From Sphingomonas ginsenosidivorax (GTDB lineage: Bacteria; Pseudomonadota; Alphaproteobacteria; Sphingomonadales; Sphingomonadaceae): a DNA stretch of 64,000 nt. Position numbers and translations under genes: made by a program. The notes beneath the pieces are model-generated. The model had not been told where the DNA came from and did no database searches. It saw only the letters and a list, made by a program, of their open reading frames with translations. Position 1 is the first letter of the stretch; each line of letters starts with the position of its first letter. Positions 15,478 through 31,989 of this stretch are shown here, piece after piece. The DNA lies in contig NZ_VOQR01000001.1 in NCBI RefSeq assembly GCF_007995065.1, positions 2,483,001 through 2,547,000 on the forward strand. The letters run 5' to 3'.

Positions 15478-16044
15478 ATGCCCGGCGCGATGCCGCGCAC
15501 CACGAACGCGCACGACGCGACGACCTGGCACCTAATCAGCCGCGAGATCGGCATCGATGCGGGGCACCGGGTGATGGACCACGGATCGAAATGCCATAAC
15601 CTCCACGGCCATCGCTACAGGATCGAGGCGTGGTGTCGGGGCCCCTTGTTCGCCGCGGGCGAGCAGAACGGGATGGTGCTCGATTTCGGGTTCCTGAAGG
15701 ACGAGATGATGCACGCGATCGACGCGCGGTTCGACCATGCGTTCATGCTGTGCGTCGACGATCCGCTGTGCCGCGCGATGTTCGGGCTCGACGACGGCGC
15801 GCTGTCGCACAGGGTCGCGGCGGCGGTGTCGGAGGACGGCCTGTTCCTCGGCCACGGCCGCGACGGCATGCAGATCTGCGTGCTCGCGGTGGTGCCGACG
15901 GCGGAGAATCTGGCGAAGCTCTGGTTCGACCTGCTCGCGCCGCGGGTCGTCGCGCGGACCTCGGGCCAGGCAAGCCTGGTGTGCCTGAAGGTATGGGAGA
16001 CGCCCAATTGCTGGGCGTCCTATGGGCCGGTCATCCCGGGCTGA
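15478..16044 (+). CDS. queD: QueD-like 6-carboxytetrahydropterin synthase
   Basis: 188 residues from ATG 15478; GTG 15400 or ATG 15490 are alternatives, and no start has a clear SD. Zinc ligands His30, His43 and His45 and catalytic Cys39 sit in GIDAGHRV and KCHNLHGHRYRIEAWC. The C-terminal KVWETPNCWASY carries the glutamate that binds the pterin. It converts 7,8-dihydroneopterin triphosphate to CPH4, the QueE substrate. Longer than the usual 120 residues because of central insertions. Divergent from the GMPR-PRT-UbiD-QueE operon. Confidence 0.9.
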   Translation: MPGAMPRTTNAHDATTWHLISREIGIDAGHRVMDHGSKCHNLHGHRYRIEAWCRGPLFAAGEQNGMVLDFGFLKDEMMHAIDARFDHAFMLCVDDPLCRAMFGLDDGALSHRVAAAVSEDGLFLGHGRDGMQICVLAVVPTAENLAKLWFDLLAPRVVARTSGQASLVCLKVWETPNCWASYGPVIPG

Positions 16045-16193
16045 GCCTACCACGCCCGGAAGTTGACGTTCGCTTCTCACCACGATGCGACGGTCGGGCC
16101 AGCGATCGATCTGGCGGCAGATAACGCCCACTCCTTGCCATTCCCGACCGCCAGCAAGCCTCCCCATTGCGGACGATCGTTCGGCAAGACAGC

Positions 16194-16505
16194 ATGCTCG
16201 ATGACGAACAATACAAGGGCATGATGATGCGCGGGTTTGGGGTAGCATTGCTTGTCGTTGGGTCGCTCGCGGCGATCGGGATGCTCGGGTTACTAGCGCA
16301 GCTTCCTCACGCATCGGCAGCGCGAGATGGTGTTGGGGTCCGCTCGATAGTGTGGATCGGTGGCGCGCCGCTGGTGCTAATTTCGGGTGTTTTATGGGCG
16401 GGTTCGTTTTGCTTTTCCGTAGGCGGTAAGGGCTACGCACGACCGAAAGCAGAACGTTCGCTCTCCACCAATCCCGGACGTTCGTGGGACGATCGCAGCG
16501 AATGA
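16194..16505 (+). CDS. Small two-span membrane protein
   Basis: 103 residues from ATG 16194. Two hydrophobic segments are visible: GFGVALLVVGSLAAIGMLGLL (about 14-34) and SIVWIGGAPLVLISGVLWAG (about 51-70). The charged tail (KAERSLSTNPGRSWDDRSE) partly reads a sequence that looks repeated in sphingomonads, so the natural end may be earlier. Function unknown. Base and codon use is less GC-biased than the neighbours. Confidence 0.5.
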   Translation: MLDDEQYKGMMMRGFGVALLVVGSLAAIGMLGLLAQLPHASAARDGVGVRSIVWIGGAPLVLISGVLWAGSFCFSVGGKGYARPKAERSLSTNPGRSWDDRSE

Positions 16506-16599
16506 CAGCCGACGCCCACTTCCGGACACTCAGGCCCGAATCTGACGATCCTGAAACCAGCCGTTGACGGCGGGGAAGCTACGGTTACCATCCGCGACA

Positions 16600-16986
16600 A
16601 TGAGGGCAGCACTACTCCCGGCGTTGATGATTTGCTCAGGATGTTCAGACGCCTGCCAGAACACAGTGGCATCACGAAGCCTTTCACCTGATGGCACACA
16701 TGTCGCGGTGCTATTCCAACGGGACTGCGGAGCGACGACGGGCTTCTCCACCCAAATCTCGATATTGGACGCAGACGATAAATCATCCGGACGCGGCAAC
16801 GCCTTCGTTGCTGACGACGATCACGGTGCCGCTAGAGTCGGTGACTGGGAAGGGTCATGGGCTGATATGAAGTGGCTTTCGCCGGAACGCCTACTTGTCC
16901 GATACGCCGCAAAGTCGAGGATATTTAAACAGAGGGAGCGTGTTTCCGGCGTGACCATCAGCTATCAGATGGTCGGCGGCAGATAA
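16600..16986 (+). CDS. Hypothetical secreted protein or lipoprotein
   Basis: 128 residues from ATG 16600. Short hydrophobic signal MRAALLPALMICSGC with possible lipidated Cys15. Then SLSPDGTHVAVLFQRDCGATTGFSTQISIL, a stretch I recognise from small conserved proteins of unknown function, and WADMKWLSPERLLVRY. Looks intact. It lies in the lower-bias patch between queD and ubiX. Function unknown. Confidence 0.65.
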   Translation: MRAALLPALMICSGCSDACQNTVASRSLSPDGTHVAVLFQRDCGATTGFSTQISILDADDKSSGRGNAFVADDDHGAARVGDWEGSWADMKWLSPERLLVRYAAKSRIFKQRERVSGVTISYQMVGGR

Positions 16987-17127
16987 CGCCCAAACCCCCA
17001 CGTGCAACGATCGGTATATGGATCCCTATTGCGACTGTTCAGTCATGCGATATCATCGGTAAGATGTCGGGTAGAACTGCGCGTTCCATTGGCACAAGAT
17101 TGCCTGGTTCGAGGATTTTCCGTGCGA

Positions 17128-17844
17128 ATGCCATTCACTCTCATCTCCGGGGCGGTCATCACGTTACTGATCGCCTGCCTGATTGTAGGTGTCGGGTTAT
17201 TGACGGCACTGGTTCACCCGCCCGAACGGTCCCGCTATCGCTTGACGGTTGAAGTCGACACGCCTGACGGCCTGAAAAAGGGGGCAGTCGTTCGGGAGTT
17301 CAGCTGGAAAAAATCGTCTACGGCGTTTACCGGGAATGACATTCACTACACGGAGCGCGGCGAGGCCGTGGCGGTGGATTTACCATCCGGCAAGACCCTA
17401 TTCGTCCTTCTTAACACCAATCCAAGCGATCTGATCGAGATGGCGACGATGAGAGCCGATCTCCGTAGGGCCCCAATTGCGATCCAACGCGCTCGTGAAA
17501 CGGCAGACCTTTACCTAGTGCCGAATAAACACGCATTCGAAACCCACCGTCGCGAGTATCCGAAATTCGTCTTTTTCGAGGACATCAAAGATCCCGCTAC
17601 AGTTCGGAGCGTAGATCCTGGCAACCTTTCTAAGAGCTTTGGTCCGGACGTGGCGCTAAACAGGGTCACTTTTCAAATCACGAGCGACCCGGTTACGCAG
17701 AGTATCGAGGGAAGACTGCCGTGGCTAGCGGAACTACGGAACCGTCGCGTGGGTCTGAATGGAAAGCGGAACGTTGCTCAGACTCCCGGCGATCTTACCA
17801 CTATCCTAGGCTCGGGGTCGTTCGCGCGTAATAGAGCATTTTGA
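17128..17844 (+). CDS. Membrane-anchored hypothetical protein
   Basis: 238 residues from ATG 17128 (GTG 17122 also possible). One N-terminal transmembrane segment (LISGAVITLLIACLIVGVGL). Then an extracytoplasmic region with YRLTVEVDTPDGLKKGAVV, ERGEAVAVDLPSGKTLFVLL and KFVFFEDIKDPATVRSVDP. These phrases recur in hypothetical proteins of related bacteria but no function is known to me. Codon use is less biased than the surrounding core genes. Confidence 0.65.
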   Translation: MPFTLISGAVITLLIACLIVGVGLLTALVHPPERSRYRLTVEVDTPDGLKKGAVVREFSWKKSSTAFTGNDIHYTERGEAVAVDLPSGKTLFVLLNTNPSDLIEMATMRADLRRAPIAIQRARETADLYLVPNKHAFETHRREYPKFVFFEDIKDPATVRSVDPGNLSKSFGPDVALNRVTFQITSDPVTQSIEGRLPWLAELRNRRVGLNGKRNVAQTPGDLTTILGSGSFARNRAF

Positions 17845-18009
17845 TACAGCCGGACGCGACGTCGGCTAACTCATCTGCTTTCCCGATAGCGGACGGGTCG
17901 CTATCCACCTACAATCCGACAGTCGGGCAGCGATCGATCTTGCGGCATATAGCGCGCAATTGCGGACATAAGAGGATCGTGACATGTCTTACCGAACAGG
18001 GAGGCAGGT

Positions 18010-18240
18010 ATGGCGAACTTAACGGCGCGACTAACGAACTGGGTGCCGCCTCGATTGCGTATGTTCGTCACGCGGCTGTCGATTGTCGTTGTGGCCTGGC
18101 TCGCGACGACCGGTCTGATCGAGACGGTGCGCAGCGGCGACTATCCCGACCCGCTACTGTTTGCCGCCCTGATTATCGGGTGCGCCGGGGGTGCGATCCT
18201 TGGACCGCTCCCGCCCGCATCCCGGAACGCCACTGGCTGA
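18010..18240 (+). CDS. Small hypothetical membrane protein
   Basis: 76 residues. Two hydrophobic stretches (LSIVVVAWLATTGLI and LLFAALIIGCAGGAILGPL) behind a basic amphipathic start. A possible SD (GGGAGG) lies about 8 bases before the ATG. No family recognised. Converges with ubiX about 90 bases on. Confidence 0.45.
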   Translation: MANLTARLTNWVPPRLRMFVTRLSIVVVAWLATTGLIETVRSGDYPDPLLFAALIIGCAGGAILGPLPPASRNATG

Positions 18241-18328
18241 GGAGGTTGATAGCGGCAGCAGTAAAGTCCGCGCTCCACTCACGATCCGACAATCGCCCAT
18301 GCAATCGGCGAAACGACCGCCAACGCCG

Positions 18329-18898
18329 TCACTCGCCCCACCGACGGACGAGGCCGGCGTCGATGCCGAACAGGTCGAGCGCGCGGCCGATGCTGTGGTC
18401 GACGATGTCGTCGATCGTCTGCGGGCGCCGGTAGAAGGCGGGGACCGGCGGCATCAGGATCGCGCCGCTGGCGGTGGCGGTGGCCATCAGCGCGATGTGG
18501 CCGGCGTGGAGCGGGGTCTCGCGCAGCATCAGCACGACGCGGCGGCGCTCCTTGAGGCAGACGTCGGCGGCGCGCGCGACGAGGTCGCCGTCGGCGCAGT
18601 GCGCGATGCTGCTCAGCGTCTTCACCGAACAGGGCGCGACCAGCATGCCGCGGGTGCGGAACGATCCGGACGCGATCGCCGCGCCGAGATTGGCCGGGTG
18701 GTGGCAATGATCGGCGAGCGCGACGATGTCGGCGAGCGCCCAGTCGGTTTCCTCCGCGATCGTCCGCCGTGCAGCGGCGGTGACGACGAGATGCGTCTCG
18801 ACCTGCGCGAGCTGCCGGAGATGGACCAGCGCGCGGATCCCGTAGATCGCGCCGGACGCGCCCGTGATCGCCACGACAAGTCGGTCCGGTCTTTCCAT
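18329..18898 (-). CDS. ubiX: UbiX-like flavin prenyltransferase
   Basis: 189 residues from ATG 18898. The signature ITGASGAIYG binds the flavin and phosphate, and the central LVAPCSVKTLSSIAHC segment and the C-terminal ILMPPVPAFYRRPQTIDDIVDH are standard. UbiX transfers a dimethylallyl group to FMN to make prFMN for UbiD enzymes. The UbiD-like gene at 12191 is the obvious client in this window, though ubiquinone biosynthesis elsewhere could also use it. Confidence 0.93.
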   Translation of the reverse strand: MERPDRLVVAITGASGAIYGIRALVHLRQLAQVETHLVVTAAARRTIAEETDWALADIVALADHCHHPANLGAAIASGSFRTRGMLVAPCSVKTLSSIAHCADGDLVARAADVCLKERRRVVLMLRETPLHAGHIALMATATASGAILMPPVPAFYRRPQTIDDIVDHSIGRALDLFGIDAGLVRRWGE

Positions 18899-19236
18899 TC
18901 CGACGATGCTGGTCCCGGGGTGATCGCACAGGCAAGGACGATCGCGGCCATTCTGACGCGAACGCGCGACGGCATGCGGGGCACACCGGGCCGTTGACTC
19001 CGCGGCGCATTCCGCTATGGGGCGGCTTCGTTCGGCGGGCTTGCTCGTCGAACTCCGTCCGAGACGGTGGGTGTGCGGGGTTTGCCTGGACTTAATTGCC
19101 CATCTAGACGGGGAATGGAATTTCGCCTTCGTGCCCGTCACGTCGGCTGTGTCGCCTGCCCGTCAGGCGCCTCTCCCATGCCCCATCGATGAGACACCCC
19201 GGAAGCGTGGGATGTCCGCGCCTCCGGTTAGTGACC

Positions 19237-19264
19237 GGGTGGTCCGCCGCGAGGCGGATGACCC
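19237..19264 (+). promoter_or_regulatory. Candidate ribosomal L10 leader hairpin
   Basis: About 12-bp hairpin GGGTGGTCCGCC-GCGA-GGCGGATGACCC (one mismatch, one G-U) ending 18 bases before the rplJ start, inside a long 5' leader. L10 leaders bind the L10-(L12)4 complex and autoregulate rplJL translation. Position and shape fit; the kink-turn part (around 19220-19240, CGGTTAGTGACCGG) is not proven. The rest of the 18899-19282 gap holds no gene. A weak promoter-like TTGCCT-17-TAGACG begins near 19082. Confidence 0.5.
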
Positions 19265-19282
19265 AAAAACGTGGAGAATGGC

Positions 19283-19798
19283 ATGGATCGTGATCAAAAG
19301 ACCGCGGCCGTCGCCGAGCTGAACCGCACCTTTTCCGAGGTCGGCGTCGTCGTCGTGACGCGCAACCTCGGCCTGACCGTCGCACAGTCCACTGTGCTGC
19401 GGAACAAGATGCGCGACGCCGGCGCGACCTACAAGGTCTCGAAGAACAAGCTTGCCAAGATCGCGCTGGACGGCACCGACTATCTCTCGCTGGGCGACAT
19501 GCTCACGGGTCCGGTCGCGCTGGCCAGCTCCATCGATCCCGTCGCGGCCGCCAAGGTGGTCGTCGATTTCGCGAAGACGAACGACAAGTTCGAAATCGTG
19601 GGTGGGGCGATGGGTTCGACCGTCCTCGACGTGGACGGCGTGAAGGCTCTCGCGACGATGCCGTCGCTGGACGAACTGCGTGCCAAGATCATCGGTCTGC
19701 TCGTTGCACCCGCAACGAAGCTGGCGACGATCACGCAGGCTCCGGCAGCGCAGATCGCGCGCGTGCTTTCCGCCTACGCGGAGAAGGAAGACGCCTGA
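19283..19798 (+). CDS. rplJ: 50S ribosomal protein L10
   Basis: 171 residues from ATG 19283, with GGAG 8 bases upstream; an in-frame start 12 bases earlier is less likely. Typical [17 protein letters not shown] start, VRNKL-type [13 protein letters not shown] and a C-terminal helix that carries L7/L12 dimers. It forms the stalk base. Cotranscribed with rplL 61 bases downstream. Confidence 0.97.
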   Translation: MDRDQKTAAVAELNRTFSEVGVVVVTRNLGLTVAQSTVLRNKMRDAGATYKVSKNKLAKIALDGTDYLSLGDMLTGPVALASSIDPVAAAKVVVDFAKTNDKFEIVGGAMGSTVLDVDGVKALATMPSLDELRAKIIGLLVAPATKLATITQAPAAQIARVLSAYAEKEDA

Positions 19799-19859
19799 TC
19801 TTGGGCACTTTCGTCAATTTTGAACTGATGGGGCACACGCCCCGAGATGGAGACTACAC

Positions 19860-20240
19860 ATGGCAGACCTGAACGCACTGGTTGACCAGCTTTCGGCCCT
19901 CACCGTCCTCGAAGCAGCCGACCTGTCGAAGCTGCTCGAAGAGAAGTGGGGCGTTTCGGCCGCAGCAGCGGTTGCAGCACCCGCAGCCGGCGGCGCCGGT
20001 GGCGCAGCCGCTCCGGCCGCTGAAGAGCAGACCGAATTCGACGTCATCCTGACCGGCGACGGCGGCAAGAAGATCAACGTCATCAAGGAAGTCCGCGCGA
20101 TCACCTCGCTCGGCCTGACCGAAGCCAAGACGCTGGTCGAGTCGGCTCCGAAGGCGATCAAGGAAGGCGTGTCGAAGGACGAGGCCGCCAAGATCAAGGC
20201 GCAGCTGGAAGCAGCCGGCGCGACCGTCGAGGTCAAGTAA
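19860..20240 (+). CDS. rplL: 50S ribosomal protein L7/L12
   Basis: 126 residues, standard length. The N-terminal dimerisation helix ([21 protein letters not shown]), a flexible Ala/Gly/Pro hinge (about 37-57) and the factor-binding C-terminal domain ([29 protein letters not shown]) are all visible. It recruits translational GTPases. Followed by a terminator at 20356 and not directly joined to rpoB. Confidence 0.98.
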   Translation: MADLNALVDQLSALTVLEAADLSKLLEEKWGVSAAAAVAAPAAGGAGGAAAPAAEEQTEFDVILTGDGGKKINVIKEVRAITSLGLTEAKTLVESAPKAIKEGVSKDEAAKIKAQLEAAGATVEVK

Positions 20241-20355
20241 GCCGCAGCGGGAGAGACGGGCCACACTGGCCCGCACTCCCGCAAGGCCGGCCGGCGGTCC
20301 TTGGACCGACCGACGAGACTTCGGCTTTGCCGAAGTCGGCCGCAGCGAAGAGAAG

Positions 20356-20386
20356 GGGCGGCCGCAGCGATGCGGTCGCCCTTTTT
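20356..20386 (+). terminator. Terminator after rplJ-rplL
   Basis: 11-bp stem GGGCGGCCGCA / TGCGGTCGCCC (one G-U), loop GCGA, tail TTTTT. It closes the rplJL transcript, so rpoBC requires readthrough or its own promoter. Confidence 0.9.
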
Positions 20387-20397
20387 CGTGTCCGCGC

Positions 20398-20505
20398 GTC
20401 ATGCTGAACTCGGTTCAGCATCCACCGGGATGCAGGGGTTGTCTTCAAACCGCCGCGCTGCGCGTGCCGCCCGGTGGATCCTGAAACGAGTTCAGGATGA
20501 CGGAG
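20398..20505. repeat. Paired inverted repeat, family C
   Basis: Arms CATGCTGAACTCGGTTCAGC and CCTGAAACGAGTTCAGGATG enclose a spacer with CATCCACCGG / CCGGTGGATC. The same family forms the tandem array at 46431-46880, with a variant at 52507-52604. Confidence 0.85.
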
Positions 20506-20524
20506 GGGGTGGGTAGCGGCTATC

Positions 20525-21361
20525 GTGCGTCTCATGCGCCATGCCCTGCTCCTTCCGCTTCTCCTCACCGCCTCCTGCGCCGATGCACAGTCGATCCACG
20601 ACCGGATTTACCAGCCACACAGCACCCCGCTGACGGTCGCCGGCCTGCCGCCGGGCGCCGCGCTCGACCGGGTGAGGACCGCGGACGGGTTGCTGCTGGG
20701 CGGCGTCGAGGTCGCGGGGGCGGCGGACAAGCCGGTGCTTCTCGTGTTCCACGGCAATGCCGGCAGCGCGGACCGGAGCGTGGCGTGGTTCGCGCCGCTG
20801 GTGGCAGACGGCTACGGCGTCGTCGCGGCGGAGTATCGCGGGTACAGCGCCAATCCGGGGCGGCCCGATGCCAAGGGGCTCGCCGCCGATGCCGACGCCT
20901 TCTACGCGCGCGCCAGGGCGCTGGCGGGGACGCGGCGGGTGATCGTGGTCGGGCATAGTCTCGGCGGCGGGGTCGCGTTCGGGCTGGCGACGCGGCAGCG
21001 GCTCGATGCGCTGGTGACGGTCGGGACGTTCACGCGGCTGCGCGACATGGCGCCGAAGATCGCGCGGGCGTTCGTGCCGAACGATTACGACAACCTCGCC
21101 GCGGTGCCGGGGTTGGACGAGCCCTATTTCCTCGTCCACGGGACTGCGGACGATACCGTGCCGGCGGCGCTCGGCAACACGCTGCACGCAGCGGCGGCAA
21201 AGGCGCACAAGGCGGGCGCGTCGTTCGTGGTCGCGGGGGGCGGGCATCGGCCCGACGGCGCGGTGATGGCGGCGGTGATCGATGCGGTGGCGGCGAGCGT
21301 GGCGGGGACGGCGGCCCCTGCCCTGCCGGCCGGGGTGACGATGTATCCGTTCCAGCGATGA
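20525..21361 (+). CDS. Alpha/beta hydrolase, predicted lipoprotein
   Basis: 278 residues from GTG 20525 (ATG 20534 possible). Lipobox LTASC gives Cys18. Hydrolase features: oxyanion segment VFHGNAG (about 74-80), nucleophile Ser145 in GHSLGGG, acid near VHGTADDTV and catalytic His in GGGHRPD. It resembles the BEM46/ABHD13-like serine hydrolases. Substrate unknown. Flanked by repeat families C and E. Confidence 0.85.
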   Translation: MRLMRHALLLPLLLTASCADAQSIHDRIYQPHSTPLTVAGLPPGAALDRVRTADGLLLGGVEVAGAADKPVLLVFHGNAGSADRSVAWFAPLVADGYGVVAAEYRGYSANPGRPDAKGLAADADAFYARARALAGTRRVIVVGHSLGGGVAFGLATRQRLDALVTVGTFTRLRDMAPKIARAFVPNDYDNLAAVPGLDEPYFLVHGTADDTVPAALGNTLHAAAAKAHKAGASFVVAGGGHRPDGAVMAAVIDAVAASVAGTAAPALPAGVTMYPFQR

Positions 21362-21379
21362 TCGTGCGCCCCCCCTTAC

Positions 21380-21464
21380 GTCATCCCAGCGAAGGCTGGG
21401 ATCTCCCGTGGCTAGGGCGCAGCAGGAGCCGCGGGAGACCCCAGCCTTCGCTGGGGTGACGGAA
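21380..21464. repeat. Paired inverted repeat, family E
   Basis: Arms TCATCCCAGCGAAGGCTGGG and CCCAGCCTTCGCTGGGGTGA around a CTCCCG...CGGGAG spacer. A second pair lies at 55608-55688. Confidence 0.85.
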
Positions 21465-21490
21465 ATTGGTAAGCGATGGTCGCCGCGCGC

Positions 21491-22696
21491 CTACCGTTCG
21501 AACGCTGCCGCATGGGGCCGGGCGCCGATGTCGGCGTACATCTTCGGCGCGGCGTCGAGCCAGAAGGGGGCGAGCTTGGCGGAGTCGACGCGTTCGATGC
21601 CGATCGCCCAGGCGCGCGTGGTCTGGCCGTCGGGGTAGAGCAGGTTCACCGCAACGACCGGCACGAACATCGGGCGGTTGGCGGCGGTCATCGTCTGGAT
21701 CGCGTCGCGCGGGGTGGCGGCAATCGCCTTGACGGTGCGGCTCTCGCCGGGCGCGAGCGCGAAGGGCGGGGTCGAGGGGCGGCCGATCGGCGCGGCGGTG
21801 AGCGCGGCGAGGTCGGCGTCGAGCCCGGTGTGCGCGGTGAGCAGCGAGACCTGCGTGCGGATGCCCTCGGCGGGCGCGTCGCCGGTGTTGGTGATGACGA
21901 GTTCGCACTCGGCGACCGCGCTCAGCAGGTTGAGGCCGGCGCGCCGCGGGCGCATCTCGACGCCGAGGCGCGCCCGGGGCGCTGCGGGGACGGGCCGTTC
22001 GAGGAATTTCGGCGCGGCGGGCGCGGTTGCGACGGGCGTGGGGGCCACGGGGGCGGTAGCGACGGGGGCGACGGCGACCGGCTCGGGCGTGGGGGTCGCT
22101 TCGAGGACCTCGGGCTCGACGAAGGGTTCGGCGGGCTCGCGGCGGCGGCGGGTGAGTGCCCAGAGGCCAGCGAGGACCAGGACGATCACTGCGGGCAGGA
22201 TCCAGATCGGCATCGTCCGGCCGGTTTCGGGTGCGGCGATCGTGGGCTCGGCCTGCGGGGTCGCCGCGGGGGGCGCGGTCGGGGCGGCCGTTGGCGCGGG
22301 GGCCGGAGTCTCGACCGGTGCCTGAGCCTGGGGTTCGACGGTCGTCGGCGCAGGAGTCGCGGGTTGCTCCGGGGTGCGCGTGGGGCGCGCGCCGGGCGTC
22401 GGCGCGGGCGTCGGGCTGGACGAGCGGCTCGGCTCGCGGGCGGGTTCGGACGCGGGGCGCGTCGGTCGGGTGCGCGGCGTCGTCCGCTCGGGCGTGGCGC
22501 TGCCCGTGCCGCCGGGCGTCTGGGTCGGGAGGACGATCACCGGCGCCGGCGGAACGGGTACCGACTGCGGTGCGAGGCTTTCGAGACCGCGCGGCGGGGG
22601 CGGCGTGTCCTGGGCGTTCTGTGCCGCGGCGGGGGTCATCAGGCCGGCGGCTAGCGCCAGGGCGGCGGGCGTCACGGCGCGCCGGTCGATCGTCAT
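21491..22696 (-). CDS. Proline-rich membrane protein
   Basis: 401 residues from ATG 22696. Signal peptide (LALAAGLMTPAAAQ), then a long Pro/Thr/Ala/Glu-rich low-complexity region (about 30-160). One transmembrane segment WILPAVIVLVLAGLWALT (about 165-183), a basic stop-transfer RRRRE-like patch, another Pro/Val/Ala linker, then a C-terminal beta-rich domain (LGVEMRPRRAGLNLLSAV, CELVITNTGDAPAEGIR). The NTGD phrase recalls CARDB/DUF11-type folds. No enzyme motif. Probably an envelope protein; role unknown. Confidence 0.75.
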   Translation of the reverse strand: MTIDRRAVTPAALALAAGLMTPAAAQNAQDTPPPPRGLESLAPQSVPVPPAPVIVLPTQTPGGTGSATPERTTPRTRPTRPASEPAREPSRSSSPTPAPTPGARPTRTPEQPATPAPTTVEPQAQAPVETPAPAPTAAPTAPPAATPQAEPTIAAPETGRTMPIWILPAVIVLVLAGLWALTRRRREPAEPFVEPEVLEATPTPEPVAVAPVATAPVAPTPVATAPAAPKFLERPVPAAPRARLGVEMRPRRAGLNLLSAVAECELVITNTGDAPAEGIRTQVSLLTAHTGLDADLAALTAAPIGRPSTPPFALAPGESRTVKAIAATPRDAIQTMTAANRPMFVPVVAVNLLYPDGQTTRAWAIGIERVDSAKLAPFWLDAAPKMYADIGARPHAAAFER

Positions 22697-22817
22697 CTGT
22701 GCAATTCCCTCTACGCCTGTGAGTCGCGGACGACGAACGTCACGCGGCGGCAAGCCGTCTTGCGACGGGTCGGGGCGGGTTAGCGGTCGGGTCAGGGTTT
22801 TGCCAGTGGGATGGCGT

Positions 22818-23003
22818 AGAAGGGGTTCACGCGGAGACGCGGAGACGCGGAGGGGGTGTGGGGTGAGTAGAAGGGGTTTTCACGCGAAGCCGCGAAGGCG
22901 CAAAGGGGGTTCGCCCGGAACGGGCTTTGCTCTTCTCCATCAGCAAAGGTGCGACCATGGTTCCATCCGCTCCCTCTTTGCGTCTTCGCGGCTTGGCGTG
23001 AAA
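22818..23003. repeat. Dispersed repeat cluster (GCGGAGACGCGG and GCGAAGGCGCAAAG types)
   Basis: Direct iterations of GCGGAGACGCGGAGACGCGG, then CACGCGAAGCCGCGAAGGCG and its inverse CTTTGCGTCTTCGCGGCTTG near 22975. The same family occurs at 4559. The rest of the 22697-23258 gap holds the hairpin at 23149 and no gene. Confidence 0.75.
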
Positions 23004-23148
23004 ACACCTTCTTCCGGCTGCGCCGGGAGGGACCTTTGACATCGCCCCTGCCCTGCCCTATATCCGCCTCTCGCCACAGCATCCGGGAAATGACTCGCCG
23101 TCGCGCAGCGGGTCGATCGTATTGGGTCTTGAGGTATCATTCGCTTGG

Positions 23149-23177
23149 AGCCGCCGCATGTCATGCGCGCGGCTTTT
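23149..23177 (+). promoter_or_regulatory. Hairpin with T run upstream of rpoB (possible attenuator)
   Basis: AGCCGCCGCAT / ATGCGCGCGGCT stem (one bulge) with a 3-base loop, followed by TTTTG, 82 bases before the rpoB ATG. The position resembles the partial attenuator between rplL and rpoB in enteric bacteria. It may instead end upstream transcription. Confidence 0.45.
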
Positions 23178-23258
23178 GTGCGTTTCGCTGCGTCCCGTTC
23201 GGGGGTTCCCGGGCACGAATTTACGGCTGACCCAATCAGTTTGAGGGCAAAATAGACC

Positions 23259-27416
<4,158 letters not shown>

Positions 27417-27426
27417 GCCAAGCCAT

Positions 27427-27556
27427 TAGCCCTCTCCCGCCTTCGCGGGAGAGGGTTGGGTGAGGGTCTTCTTCTTCCCGCCCAAGAAGAAGACCCTCAC
27501 CTCCCACCGCGAAGAGCGGCGGGCCCCTCCTCTCCCGCGAAAGCGGGAGAGGGCTA
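27427..27556. repeat. Repeat cluster between rpoB and rpoC, family A
   Basis: Two complete palindromes (CCCTCTCCCGC...GCGGGAGAGGG) at the ends, with GGTCTTCTTCTTCCCGCCC / GAAGAAGACC inverted arms and a CACCGCGAAGAGCGGCGG piece inside. It ends 21 bases before the rpoC start and could fold into a large cruciform or mRNA hairpin inside the rpoBC transcript. Confidence 0.9.
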
Positions 27557-27577
27557 GATTTTTCTTAAGGACAGCTC

Positions 27578-31864
<4,287 letters not shown>

Positions 31865-31896
31865 TCGGGTTCGTCGGGTTCGCCTGACAGGAGAAA

Positions 31897-31931
31897 GGCC
31901 GCCGTCCGGGGATCCGGGCGGCGGCCTTTTT
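31897..31931 (+). terminator. Terminator after rpoC
   Basis: 13-bp stem GGCCGCCGTCCGG / CCGGGCGGCGGCC (one G-U), loop GGAT, tail TTTTTCG. Confidence 0.95.
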
Positions 31932-31989
31932 CGTTTGGGGCGGCGGTGGGCCCCGCCCCTGCCCGGATCGTCAACGGCCAGCGGGCGGC

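Noticed and set aside
11499..16044. DNA 7-deazaguanine modification (dpd-type) system
   Set aside because: No QueC, no DpdA-like transglycosylase and no helicase/nuclease partners are seen; the PRTase, GMPR-like and UbiD genes point to a free nucleotide instead.
16433..16799. Minus-strand open frames opposite 16600-16986
   Set aside because: They are shadows of the lipoprotein-like gene and of repeat-like sequence, with no start signal or family motif.
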